Below are positions 18,367 to 26,566 of a DNA stretch of 63,735 nt, in pieces. Made by a program: the position numbers and the translations under genes. The stretch's first letter is position 1, and each line of letters begins with the position of its first letter. The notes under the pieces were generated by a model that was not told the DNA's origin, ran no database searches, and saw only the letters and a program-made list of their open reading frames with translations. The DNA is from an uncultured Terriglobales bacterium (GTDB taxonomy: Bacteria; Acidobacteriota; Terriglobia; Terriglobales; Acidobacteriaceae): the NCBI GenBank assembly GCA_955652395.1, contig CATPBJ010000035.1, positions 1 through 63,735 on the forward strand, in the 5' to 3' direction.

Positions 18367-18720
18367 ATGAGACATCTCCTCAACTGGGCGTTGAGCGCGC
18401 TGGCAGTCTGGATCGTGGCCCGGCTGGTGCCGGGTTTTCACGTGAATGGACCCCTGGCGGCGTTGATCGCGGCGCTGGTGATCGGCTTCGTAAACGCCAC
18501 CCTCGGAGTATTCCTGAAAATTGTCACTTTCCCCCTGGTGCTGCTCACGCTGGGACTGTTCTGGCTGGTAATCAACGCTGCCATGATTGAGCTGGCCTCG
18601 GCCGTTGTTCCCGGCTTCCATGTGGATACTTTCGGCGCTGCCTTCGTGGGAGCGATCGTTCTGGCGCTGGTCAACATGTTCTTCCGCTGGCTGGCGGGGA
18701 CAGGAAGAAACCGGAATTAG
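18367..18720 (+). CDS. Phage holin family 4-type membrane protein
   Basis: A 117-residue protein with four hydrophobic segments and the repeated phrase VPGFHVNGP / VPGFHVDTF, the signature of the widespread mycobacterial-type 4-TMS holin superfamily (YvlD-like). ATG 18367 is chosen because membrane helix 1 follows at once. Despite the family name there is no phage context here. YvlD-like proteins are chromosomal and their role is unclear; in Bacillus they sit in envelope-stress operons. Confidence 0.88.
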   Translation: MRHLLNWALSALAVWIVARLVPGFHVNGPLAALIAALVIGFVNATLGVFLKIVTFPLVLLTLGLFWLVINAAMIELASAVVPGFHVDTFGAAFVGAIVLALVNMFFRWLAGTGRNRN

Positions 18721-18737
18721 TTCGCATCGACATCTTT

Positions 18738-18782
18738 GCCGAACTTCGCTCGGCCAGGCAGGTGAGGACACCTGCCCCTACG
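18738..18782. repeat. GC-rich dispersed repeat (family G1)
   Basis: GCCGAACTTCGCTCGGCC then AGGCAGGTGAGGACACCTGC and CCCTACG. It is a nearly complete copy of the unit at 4386 and lies between two convergent genes. Confidence 0.75.
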
Positions 18783-18801
18783 CGAGCGGATAAGGTCTAG
18801 T

Positions 18802-19527
18802 CTACCGATTGCAGGCCACGCGGAATCCGTAGTCAGCGTAATGAAATTCCGGCGGGATGCTGGAGCGGGCCGCGCAGCGGCTTGCCTTAATGTGATGTCG
18901 CCAGGAGCCGCCTCGCGACGCCCGACGATCGCCCTGGTCCGGACCCGCTGGGTTGCTCTCTGGTGAACTCGCGTAATAGCTCGCCTGATACCAGTCGCTG
19001 CACCACTCATGCACGTTTTCGCAGATATCATAAAGGCCAAATGCGTTAGGCGCGTACTGGGCCACGGGCTCGGGGCCCTTCTTCCAACGCTTTTCGTAGT
19101 CGGGCAATGACTGCGGCGGATCATTTCCCCAGGGATAGAGCTGGTTTTCGGCGGCGCCGCGAGCTGCCCGTTCCCACTCAGCCTCTGTCGGCAAGCGATA
19201 ACTCAGGCCAGTGCACAAGCTGAGCCATTGGCAATATCTGACTGCCTCAAACCAGGAAACCGCGACGACCGGTTGTGTGGGATTCTTGAAATCAGGATTG
19301 TTGCAAAACGGCGCCGGCGGATTTCCCGTGGCCCGAACGAACTGGGCGTAATCGGCGTTCGTCACAGCGCAAGAGCCCAGCCGAAATTCGTCTACCCGCA
19401 CACGATGAGCCGGACGTTCATTGTCCTGGCCGGTCTCCGATCCCATCCAGAACCAGCCCTCCGGAATACGGACGATGCGTGGCTCAACCAGGATGGATCG
19501 CGTGGACGGAATGGACGGAGTGGACAT
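18802..19527 (-). CDS. Formylglycine-generating-enzyme-like (SUMF1/FGE-sulfatase domain) protein
   Basis: A 241-residue single-domain protein. The FGE fold shows as IPEGWFWMGSETGQDNERPA, the VSWFEAVRYCQWL helix, YRLPTEAEWERAARG, GLYDICENVHEWCSDWY and a C-terminal RGGSWRHH with GFRVAC. No sulfatase gene lies nearby. The CxxxxxC pair of true copper-dependent FGEs is not obvious, so it is more likely one of the many FGE-like lectin or oxidase paralogues. No signal peptide was seen. The ATG has no clear ribosome-binding site. Confidence 0.92.
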   Translation of the reverse strand: MSTPSIPSTRSILVEPRIVRIPEGWFWMGSETGQDNERPAHRVRVDEFRLGSCAVTNADYAQFVRATGNPPAPFCNNPDFKNPTQPVVAVSWFEAVRYCQWLSLCTGLSYRLPTEAEWERAARGAAENQLYPWGNDPPQSLPDYEKRWKKGPEPVAQYAPNAFGLYDICENVHEWCSDWYQASYYASSPESNPAGPDQGDRRASRGGSWRHHIKASRCAARSSIPPEFHYADYGFRVACNR

Positions 19528-19727
19528 GGAGGTATAGTTTAGAGCGTTCGTCCGATTTCAAGATTGAGGGAAAGCCAGTTCCACCAAAAAGTGGAAAACA
19601 TCTTCCGCCGCTTTTTCTTGGTCACCCTACATCTGCTTATCTGATTTATTATCAGACAGATAGAAAGGCGCTCCGACGGGCCTAGACCTGCTCTGTATTC
19701 AAATAGCAAGGCCCTTGGATAGATTTT

Positions 19728-20021
19728 ATGAAGCTACTGCTGAAGCTGCTCATCGCCGGTCTGGTACTGTTGACGGCGGGATTCGCCCAGGAACCAAAAC
19801 ATGCCGTAGTTGCTCAGGAACCTGCTTCGCCGTCTGCAGCCTCAACAGAGCAGATGATTGCCATGGGCTCGCCGCAGCGACCCGCCCCCGTGGTGCAACC
19901 GAAAGCCTTGCCGCCATTGAACCCGTCTTTGGGAGAGATTGCCCGCAAAGCCCGCGCCGCTCACGCCGCGGCCCCGAAGGCGCAGGTAGTGCTCGCAGAC
20001 GACGCCCCGCCGCAAAAGTAA
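19728..20021 (+). CDS. Small secreted protein
   Basis: 97 residues with a signal peptide, MKLLLKLLIAGLVLLTAGFA. The mature part is Ala/Pro/Gln-rich and ends LGEIARKARAAHAAAPKAQV followed by an acidic tail. The closing LGEIARKARAAHA segment is reminiscent of short acidobacterial exported peptides, but I know no function. The 3' end overlaps, on the other strand, a truncated channel gene; the two do not share sequence origin. Composition and signal peptide make it likely real. Confidence 0.6.
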   Translation: MKLLLKLLIAGLVLLTAGFAQEPKHAVVAQEPASPSAASTEQMIAMGSPQRPAPVVQPKALPPLNPSLGEIARKARAAHAAAPKAQVVLADDAPPQK

Positions 20022-20265
20022 AAAGAAAACGATGGCTGCGCCGGTGAATGCCACGGCCGAGTAGCGCCAGTTACGCAGTGAATTGGGCGGGACGGCACCG
20101 ATCAGCAGGTCGCGAATGATGCCTCCGGGTAACCCAGTCGCAAAAACACCATCAGAGCCAGCAAATCGAGGTTGCCCCCGATCGCGGCCGTGGCTCCTTC
20201 AATCGCGAAGAGCAAGGTCCCAGATAGATCGACTGCGAACAACAGTTTTCCGGATCGTACCTCAT
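20004..20265 (-). pseudogene. Remnant of a TRIC/UPF0126-type cation channel gene, frameshifted and 3' truncated
   Basis: On the minus strand three frames carry one decayed protein. The first gives MRYDPE from ATG 20265 (or ATG 20274). The second gives LLFAVDLSGTLLFAIEGATA and LDLLALMVF. The third gives VFATGLPGGIIRDLLIGAVP and then NWRYSAVAFTGAAIVFFLLL. These are the first half of UPF0126/TRIC channels, with the GGIIRDLL hallmark. The second half of the channel is absent. The two shifts are one-base losses, one in an AAAA run near 20240 and one in a TTTTT run near 20140. This is probably a genuine relic because the 3' half is gone. Confidence 0.75.
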
Positions 20266-20426
20266 AGACTCCATTTCCGATGGGAGGAAGTCCGAACAGC
20301 GCGGCTCTGGGAACGGGGATTCTATCAAATGTGGCACCTTGGCTCGCGGAGTGCACCGATCGCCTCGCCGAATTTCCCTCGGGCAATTGCAGATACACTG
20401 TCTTCACAATTGACACCGATTCACGG

Positions 20427-20804
20427 ATGACAAACTCGACAAAATCGTCGACCTTGGGAGCTATTTTTCACCAGCGCTGTCCCCGCTGCCGCCGGGGAGG
20501 AATTTTCCTCTACTCGATCTTTCGGGGTTTCCCCAAGATGAGCCAACGCTGTTCCGTCTGCGGCCTCGAATTTCGGCGGGAGGAAGGATACTTCCTCGGG
20601 GCCATGTACATCAGCTTTGGCCTGGCGCTCGCCATCATCGGGCTGATCGCGGTCGTGTTGCGGGCCATCACAGGCTGGTGGATTACCAAAGACGTAATCT
20701 GGGCAGTAATACTGTTCCTGCCTCTCGCTCCGAGCATCTCACTCTTCGCCCGCGTCCTCTGGATCTACCTGGACCAGACGTTTGATCCCGAACCCCCAGG
20801 CTAG
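20427..20804 (+). CDS. DUF983-family membrane protein
   Basis: A 125-residue protein with the DUF983 pattern: HQRCPRCRRGGIFLYSIF (CxxC and Arg/Gly), then CSVCGLEF, then EEGYFLGAMYISFGLALAII leading into two membrane helices and a DQTFDPEPP end. Function is unknown; DUF983 members often sit by cytochrome oxidase or envelope genes. ATG 20427 is the last Met before the zinc-knuckle region and follows a stretch shared with the TRIC relic's upstream sequence. Confidence 0.85.
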   Translation: MTNSTKSSTLGAIFHQRCPRCRRGGIFLYSIFRGFPKMSQRCSVCGLEFRREEGYFLGAMYISFGLALAIIGLIAVVLRAITGWWITKDVIWAVILFLPLAPSISLFARVLWIYLDQTFDPEPPG

Positions 20805-20904
20805 GGAAAATCCGCGGTGGATCGGATTGAAACCCATTCTTTTGGGGCCTGAGCGAAGCAACAGCCAAGGAGGGACAGATATCTTCATCGGTCCAGTCGA
20901 GCGC

Positions 20905-20985
20905 AGCTCGACAGGATCTTGCATGCAGCGAAACATAGGGGAGCTTCGCTCCGCCGGACAGATGAGGACATCTGCCCCTACGTGG
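20905..20985. repeat. GC-rich dispersed repeats (family G1 and relative)
   Basis: GTCGAGCGCAGCTCGAC hairpin at about 20905, then GAGCTTCGCTCCGCCGGAC and AGATGAGGACATCTGCCCCT. The last part matches the copies at 18738 and 4386. Confidence 0.65.
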
Positions 20986-21000
20986 TTCGGGGCAATCCGG

Positions 21001-21504
21001 CTACTTGCTCTCGCCTGCCGGGTACTCCAGTTTCCCTCCGTTCCCGTTGTTCACAGTGATCACTTTGAAAGGATACTTGCCCGGAGTGATATCTGGAGGA
21101 GCGGAGCCAGACGGAGCGGCCGGAATAATTGCGTTCCACCACACGGTGCCGTCCGCGATCATGAATCCGTTGGAATTCTCCCACACGTCGGAACTCTTGC
21201 TGGCCAGAACAGCGCAACGCACAGCGGGGCGGGAGTGAAGATCTGTTTGTACTTGCTCAGAAACTGCTGCTGGCTGCGCACCAAAGTTCGCCTGCCCGCA
21301 ATGGTGGTGCGCAACGAATAACGGACAAGGGGTGCGATCCGGGCAGGCTGATCCGAGCTGACCGCTTCCTTAAGGAGGTCGAAGAACTGGATCGCCTGAG
21401 GGCAGTCGGTGGAAAGATCTTTGACCGTGCCATTCCCATCGGCCGGCGAAGGCCGGCACCGCGAAAAGAAGCAGCAACAAGCCTGCTTTAATGGGAGTAT
21501 TCAT
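21001..21504 (-). pseudogene. Secreted hypothetical protein with two frameshifts
   Basis: The signal peptide MNTPIKAGLLLLLFAVPAFA starts at ATG 21504 in one frame. The next frame continues ADGNGTVKDLSTDCPQAIQF and then SSDQPARIAPLVRYSLRTTI to about 21235. A third frame carries VRCAVLASKSSDVWENSNGF and ends GGKLEYPAGESK at 21001. Two single-base indels (one in a CCGGCCG context near 21440, one near 21232) would restore a protein of about 165 residues. The family is unknown to me. Because a second broken gene lies 700 bases away, this stretch looks like either a decaying block or a low-quality region. Confidence 0.65.
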
Positions 21505-21571
21505 GGTGGGCTATTCTCTACGAGGCTTGCTCTTCCGCGGAGTTTAGCAGAACCAGGTGCAACCGGGCGGG

Positions 21572-22234
21572 TCAGCGCACTTCAGCGAGTTGAGTGCGCA
21601 GTTTGTGCGTGGCGCGGAACAGCGTGTTCTTGATCGTGCCTTCCGTGGTGTTCAGCATTCCGGCAACGGTACGCAGCCTCATACCGTGGTAGTGCTTGAG
21701 CTCGAATACCATCCGTTCGCGGGGCGAGAGCTGGCCCAAGGCGCGCACGATGCACTGCTGCAGTTCGCGTCCGGCGAAGCTTCGCTCCGGGCTGGCCGCG
21801 GGACTGTGATCCGGCATGCGGTCAAGCAAATCTTCCTGTTCGCCATCCGGAGAAGTCGCCGTGTTCAAGTCCCGGCCGCGAGAATTCTTCTTGCGCAAAT
21901 GATCCAGGCACAGGTTGGTGACGATGCGATAGATCCAGGTGTAGAACGAGCACTCGAAACGGAAGCGCGCCAGATTGATGTAAGCCCGGAGAAACGCTTC
22001 CTGATAAATGTCCTGCCCATCCTCCGGGGACCCCGTGAGGTGGATGGCCAAACGCAGCACGGCGCGATCGTACTGCCGCACCAGTTCTTCGAAAGCGGCA
22101 GTGTTGCCCTGCTGGGCCAGGCGAATCAGGGCGGAATCGTCCACCCGGATCGGCGCGCCTGTGCTGGCCTGACCAAGGGCCGCGCGGTTCAGGTATGGCG
22201 TCTCAGGAATTTTGCTGCTCTCAGGCACAATCAT
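21572..22234 (-). CDS. RNA polymerase ECF sigma factor
   Basis: 220 residues. Sigma-2 region: DIYQEAFLRAYINLARFRFE followed by CSFYTWIYRIVTNLCLDHLR, about residues 78-118. Sigma-4 region: LSPRERMVFELKHYHGMRLR and TEGTIKNTLFRATHKLR near the C-terminus. The N-terminal 35 residues are an unstructured extension. It starts six bases after the response-regulator stop, so kinase, regulator and sigma form one transcription unit. No anti-sigma gene follows; control may instead be through the two-component pair. It is a close paralogue of the sigma factor at 33041 (shared LVRQYD/LVRHYD, AVLRLAIHLTGS, FECSFYTWIYRIVTNLCLDH). Confidence 0.95.
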   Translation of the reverse strand: MIVPESSKIPETPYLNRAALGQASTGAPIRVDDSALIRLAQQGNTAAFEELVRQYDRAVLRLAIHLTGSPEDGQDIYQEAFLRAYINLARFRFECSFYTWIYRIVTNLCLDHLRKKNSRGRDLNTATSPDGEQEDLLDRMPDHSPAASPERSFAGRELQQCIVRALGQLSPRERMVFELKHYHGMRLRTVAGMLNTTEGTIKNTLFRATHKLRTQLAEVR

Positions 22235-22240
22235 CTCCGT

Positions 22241-22921
22241 TTACCCGACGAACTTGTAACCCGTCCCGTGCACGGTCAGGATGAAGCGAGGCTCGTCGGG
22301 CTTCGGTTCAACCTTCTGGCGCAAGCGGACAATGTGCGCATCCACGGTGCGCGTGGTGGGAAAGCGGTCATAGCCCCACACATCCTCGAGCAGACGATCG
22401 CGGCTCAGAGTCTCGCCGGGATGGCATAGGAAATATTTGAGCAGCTCGAATTCCTTGGACGAAAAATCCATGGCCTGGCCACTGCGTGAAACCTGGCAAC
22501 TTTTCAGATTTACCTCGACCTCGCCAAATGAATAACGTTCCTGTTCTTTCGGGACGGTCTTGGCGCGGCGCAGAACCGCCTTAACCCGGGCCAGCAGCTC
22601 GCGAATGGAAAACGGTTTGGTCACGTAGTCATCCGCGCCCAGTTCGAGTCCGACCACTTTGTCCACTTCCTGACCGCGCGCGGTGAGCATGATGACTGGC
22701 ACTGAGGGCCGTTTGACTTTGAGCTGCTGGCAGACGTCGAGCCCGCTCATGCGGGGCATCATCACGTCGAGGATGACGAGGTCGGGAGCCTCGTTCAACG
22801 CGCGTTCCAGGCCGGCGACGCCGTCCGGAGCGGTGATGACGTCGTATCCCTCGAACTCGAAGTTGTCGCGCAAGCCCGCCACCATGTTGGGTTCGTCTTC
22901 GACAATCAGGATTCTGGTCAT
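22241..22921 (-). CDS. OmpR/PhoB-family response regulator
   Basis: 226 residues: receiver domain 1-120 with acidic pocket VEDE, phospho-acceptor Asp in VILDVMMPRMSG, Thr in LTARGQ and Lys in YVTKPFS, then a winged-helix DNA-binding domain (ELLKYFLCHPGETLSRDRLL, RTVDAHIVRLRQK, VHGTGYKF). All key residues are present. It is the partner of the histidine kinase immediately upstream. The PhoB-like wording and long periplasmic kinase sensor fit an envelope or nutrient signal, which I cannot name. Confidence 0.97.
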   Translation of the reverse strand: MTRILIVEDEPNMVAGLRDNFEFEGYDVITAPDGVAGLERALNEAPDLVILDVMMPRMSGLDVCQQLKVKRPSVPVIMLTARGQEVDKVVGLELGADDYVTKPFSIRELLARVKAVLRRAKTVPKEQERYSFGEVEVNLKSCQVSRSGQAMDFSSKEFELLKYFLCHPGETLSRDRLLEDVWGYDRFPTTRTVDAHIVRLRQKVEPKPDEPRFILTVHGTGYKFVG

Positions 22922-22982
22922 CCGTAGTCCTTGCCGCTGCTGGGCTGACTTACTTGGGCCGAAAAGCCGGGCCGGGCTGTCT

Positions 22983-24647
22983 CTACGCGTTCACTGCCGC
23001 ATTCTGAGGGGCCTTAACCGGCAGCACGATGGTGAATTTGCTGCCCTGGCCTGGCGCGCTGTCCACCGAGACTTCGCCCCCGTGGGCCTGCACGATATGC
23101 CGCACTAGCGAAAGGCCCAGGCCGCTGCCTTTGGTGTTATGCACCAGCGGATCCCCCACGCGATAAAATTTTTCAAAAATCTTCTGCTGTTCGTGGTGGG
23201 GTATTCCGATGCCCTGGTCCACCACTTCCAGCTTCACCGAGCCATTGTCACGATACAGGTTCACGCCTATATACTTTCTGTCCTGCGAATACTTGAGTGC
23301 GTTGTTGACCAGGTTCAGCAGCGAGCGCGCCATGGCTTCGCGGTCCACACGCATCGGCGGCACTTCATCAATCTTCTCTTCAAACTGGAAGCCGCCCTGC
23401 TCCAGCTGGTAGCGATAAGAGTCGAGCGTGTTGTGCACCAGTTCGCTCATGTCGGTCTCGCGGAAGTCGTATTCCTTGCGACCCGCCTCGATGCGCGAAA
23501 AATCGAGGATGTTGTTGATCAGCGCGGTCAGGCGTTCGCTTTCTTTGCGGATGATGCGGTAGTACTCCTGATATTTTTCCGGGCTCGTGAGCCGCCCCAT
23601 CTCAAGGGTCTCGGCGTACAGGCGGATCAGCGAAAGCGGCGTGCGCAACTCGTGCGAGACGTTGGAGACGAAATCGGACTTCAGCCGGGCCAGCGCCATT
23701 TCCTTGGTGACGTTGCGATAGGTCAGCGCAATTCCTACGGCCAGCACCAGGGAGAGCGCCGCCAGCGTAAGATAACTGATGCGCGCGAAGCGCTCGCCGA
23801 TAGCCGCCAGCGTGCTTCCCCGTAGCTTGATGGCCAGTGTCAATCCCGGGAATGCGCCTTCAAGGTTTCTCTCTACTTCGGGCGCACCGCCATCCCACCC
23901 GGGAGATTGGGCGAGGGCAGTAGACTCGTACTTGCCCCGGAGCATCATGACCGCGTGGTTCTTGTCGCTCTGTGCATCAGCCACGTTACGGTTGATGACG
24001 TCATCCAGTGTCTGCGGAAAAAACTGGTCTCTTAAGTAGTCGGCGTCGAGAGCCGCACCTGCGATGGCGAACGATCCCGTCTTTTCGTCCTTTACCGTAA
24101 ACAGGGCGGTGGATTGATAAACTTTCTTATCGCCACGCGGCACCCATTCCCCCTCAAAGATATAGGGCGATCCCTTCTTCTTGAGATGCTCCAGTTTTTC
24201 GGACATCTCGTGGAAGTCCATCTTCAGCCAGCCCTCGTACATCTTGTTCAGGTAGTCGGCCTCGTCGCGAAACCCTTCATCTTTCTTCAACCGGCTCGAT
24301 TGGGAACGGAACACCATGCCGGTCTCCGGGGAATACATGAATACGTGCGCGGCGTAGGGATGCGCGGCCAGAATCTTGTCCAGAGTGGGCGCGCACAGCT
24401 CGCTAGGGGTGGGGAATTCAGTCCGCACGTCGTCCACCAGTTCGTAGGCCTGGTGGTTGATCTGTTTCTCCGAGATGGCCAGCACCTGGCTGTATTCGCG
24501 CTGAAAGGCGGCTTCCACCGCGCGGTCACGCTGAATGTGTTTCACGTGCCACGCGCTCAGAATCACCAGGGCGGCGGCGGGCAATATGACCGCCAGCTCC
24601 AGAGTCAGGAGCAATCGGGTCTTTTCGTTCCGCCGTTTCGTTGTCAT
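22983..24647 (-). CDS. Membrane sensor histidine kinase
   Basis: 554 residues. Membrane helix 1 is at residues 12-32 and a large periplasmic region of about 250 residues follows, rich in charged helices with no named sensor domain that I can recognise. Helix 2 is ISYLTLAALSLVLAVGIALT near 290-310. Then come HisKA (SNVSHELRTPLSLIRLYAET) and HATPase_c with N box (LLNLVNNALKYS), G1 box (DQGIGIP), F box (IFEKFYRV) and G2 box (GSGLGLSLV). It is complete and probably active. The gap to the regulator gene is 61 bases. Confidence 0.96.
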   Translation of the reverse strand: MTTKRRNEKTRLLLTLELAVILPAAALVILSAWHVKHIQRDRAVEAAFQREYSQVLAISEKQINHQAYELVDDVRTEFPTPSELCAPTLDKILAAHPYAAHVFMYSPETGMVFRSQSSRLKKDEGFRDEADYLNKMYEGWLKMDFHEMSEKLEHLKKKGSPYIFEGEWVPRGDKKVYQSTALFTVKDEKTGSFAIAGAALDADYLRDQFFPQTLDDVINRNVADAQSDKNHAVMMLRGKYESTALAQSPGWDGGAPEVERNLEGAFPGLTLAIKLRGSTLAAIGERFARISYLTLAALSLVLAVGIALTYRNVTKEMALARLKSDFVSNVSHELRTPLSLIRLYAETLEMGRLTSPEKYQEYYRIIRKESERLTALINNILDFSRIEAGRKEYDFRETDMSELVHNTLDSYRYQLEQGGFQFEEKIDEVPPMRVDREAMARSLLNLVNNALKYSQDRKYIGVNLYRDNGSVKLEVVDQGIGIPHHEQQKIFEKFYRVGDPLVHNTKGSGLGLSLVRHIVQAHGGEVSVDSAPGQGSKFTIVLPVKAPQNAAVNA

Positions 24648-24808
24648 GTTCGGAATTCCGTATCCGGTCTGATCGTAACCGTGTCGTGTCAGTCCACAAC
24701 CAACATAGTCAAGTGGGCTCTGGCTGGTGTCAAACGGGGGTAAAAATACGTAAAAAGTTGTGAACTAGTTGATCAGGAAGGTGCAATACCGAACGCGGCC
24801 GGGGATTG

Positions 24809-24873
24809 GCGCGGATTCACACGGATCGTAGCAAGAAGATATTGATCCCTGAAGATCGGTGAAAATCCGTGGC
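24809..24873. repeat. Palindrome with 10-nt period (ATCCGTGNNN family)
   Basis: Left arm GCGCGGATTCACACGGATC, right arm GATCGGTGAAAATCCGTGGC. Same family as the elements at 36810 and 37786. It lies upstream of the histidine kinase and downstream of the TonB-like gene. The rest of 24648-24901 shows no gene. Confidence 0.75.
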
Positions 24874-24901
24874 GGGTTCAGTGTCTTTGCGGCTGGGGGA
24901 G

Positions 24902-26332
24902 CTACGGCAGTCTGAAATCAACCGTGACGAAGGTTTCTGCTTCGACCGCGCGGCCGTTAATCAGGTAAGGCTGGTAGCGCCATTGCTTCACGGCCCGATA
25001 CGCAGCCTGGCCGAGGAGCAGAGAGCCGCGCACCAACTTGAGGTCCTGAATGGTGCCGTCCCGGCCAATCCATGCCTGCAGCACCACTGGACCCTGCAAG
25101 CGCGCCCTGACCGCTTGTTCGGGATAGCTGGGCAGAACTTTCTGTAGCAGCAGGCGGCGAGAAAGGTCCTCGGACAGGGATACTGGCTCGAGAGCAGCGA
25201 GAAGCGATGGAGTAATGCGCTCCGCCACGCTGCGCATGCTCGCGCTTTGGACCTGTGTCCTCAAGCTCTCCGGAATCCGCACCGCGTTTGCGGCCGCCGT
25301 CGGTCGCTCTCTTGGCGGTTGAGGGTCAACCGGTGCCGGTGGTGCCGGCTCCCGAGGTGTGGCAGCGTCGTTTTGAAATGGATCTCTGACGGGAGTAATC
25401 CTGATGCGCGAGACCGCCCGGCCGGGGCGCGCGAACTGAGAAGGGTCATTCTGGGCTTCCTGAACCTCAGGCGCCGGAGTCTGGTCTCCGCTGGGCCGAT
25501 GCAGCCATCCTTCCGTCCGCTCTAGTACGCGCCCGCAAATCTTGGCGACGGAATTGGTTGTGCCCTGTCCGCGCAGCGGTTCGCTGAATACATAACCTAC
25601 GGAAAGAAAGGCTATCGCAATCGCCAGGCTCGGCAGCACTCGGCTTCTGCCCTTTTGCTGCAGGCTCACCGACGACGAAAATCTTGGCTCGGGCGACTGG
25701 AACAAGGTCTGCACCCGGGATCGATACAGCAGGTCGTCGTCAAAAATCGATTCGGCAGCAACCACCGGCGAAGCGCTTTCCGTACAGCGCAGGGGAGGAG
25801 GGGAGGGCCAGGCCCGAAGGCGCGGCAACGAATCGAAGGTTCTGTTTTCCAAAGTCTTTTCTTCTGCACTCTTGTTTTCTTGAGCCTTGCTTGGTGGCTT
25901 GGTCACCGCTTGGGCTGCGGTCTCATCGGGCACTGGCGACGGACCCAGCCTGGGCAACCAGGACTTCATCTGGGCAAGAAATGAATCACAGGTCAGCAAG
26001 GCATACTTGACTTCGTCCGGAATCAGCGGCCGGCTCAAAACGAGATCGGCGCCTGCTTCACGGGCAGCAGGGGCGGCTTCGGAATTGGCAATGGCCAGCG
26101 TAAAGGCGGAGCGGTTGGCTTTCAGCTCGCGCACGGTCTTCAGCAGGAAGACAGCTTCCAGTCCTTCGTTCCAGTCCGACACGACGACATCGAAACTCCG
26201 GCTGGTGATTTTTTCCACCGCGCTGAAGATTTCCGGGCTCGACTCAACCTCGAATTCGAGATCTCTGAAAGCAAGACGCAGGGCGCGTGAGGCCTCCTCA
26301 TCGGAGGAGAACAGCAGAGAGTGTGGCCACAT
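24902..26332 (-). CDS. Receiver-like / TonB C-terminal domain fusion protein
   Basis: 476 residues. The first 125 resemble a response-regulator receiver: LLFSSDEEASRALRLAF, a phospho-acceptor-like Asp in FDVVVSDWNEG and, in place of the invariant Lys, Arg in LVLSRPLIPDEV. A long Pro/Ser linker leads to a single membrane segment (VLPSLAIAIAFLSVGYVF, near 235-255). After a second Pro/Arg-rich linker, the last 85 residues form a TonB C-terminal domain (KVLPSYPEQAVRARLQGPVV, AWIGRDGTIQDLKLV, AVKQWRYQPYLINGRAVEAE). The cytoplasmic receiver and periplasmic TonB half lie on opposite sides of the membrane. No ExbB/ExbD genes are adjacent. The fusion is unusual; it is either signalling-controlled energy transduction or an adaptor. 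Confidence 0.88.
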   Translation of the reverse strand: MWPHSLLFSSDEEASRALRLAFRDLEFEVESSPEIFSAVEKITSRSFDVVVSDWNEGLEAVFLLKTVRELKANRSAFTLAIANSEAAPAAREAGADLVLSRPLIPDEVKYALLTCDSFLAQMKSWLPRLGPSPVPDETAAQAVTKPPSKAQENKSAEEKTLENRTFDSLPRLRAWPSPPPLRCTESASPVVAAESIFDDDLLYRSRVQTLFQSPEPRFSSSVSLQQKGRSRVLPSLAIAIAFLSVGYVFSEPLRGQGTTNSVAKICGRVLERTEGWLHRPSGDQTPAPEVQEAQNDPSQFARPGRAVSRIRITPVRDPFQNDAATPREPAPPAPVDPQPPRERPTAAANAVRIPESLRTQVQSASMRSVAERITPSLLAALEPVSLSEDLSRRLLLQKVLPSYPEQAVRARLQGPVVLQAWIGRDGTIQDLKLVRGSLLLGQAAYRAVKQWRYQPYLINGRAVEAETFVTVDFRLP

Positions 26333-26566
26333 AGTAATGAGACTAGTTGGGCTGGGTTAATGCGACAAGTTACGAAGTGCCTGAAATGCGGCCGCCGCGG
26401 GCCACGTAACTGCGAGGTCGGTTACCTGTCCCGAAGGACAAGTGTCTACGGTAACCGCCGAATTCATCGGGCAGAGATGTGGTGGATGGACGCTCTTCCC
26501 CTGGATCGACTCGGACAAAAGATGGGCTTGCTCAGGGCCCAGCAGGAGCCGACGGCCTGCGCAGAC
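26333..26566. other. Noncoding gap with one strong compound hairpin
   Basis: No gene. At 26419-26457 an 8-bp stem (CGGTTACC with GGTAACCG) encloses, with no spacer on the left, a 5-bp stem with a CGAA loop (TGTCC, GGACA). A 9-base bulge lies on the right. It sits upstream of the TonB-like gene and downstream of the PilZ gene, both on the minus strand. Confidence 0.5.

Noticed and set aside
18367..18720. Prophage sign because of the holin family name
   Set aside because: The YvlD-like 4-TMS family is chromosomal and no other phage gene is present.
26333..26566. Possible cyclic-di-GMP riboswitch near the PilZ gene
   Set aside because: The gap has a strong hairpin but none of the conserved GEMM core sequences, and it lies downstream of the PilZ gene, not before it.
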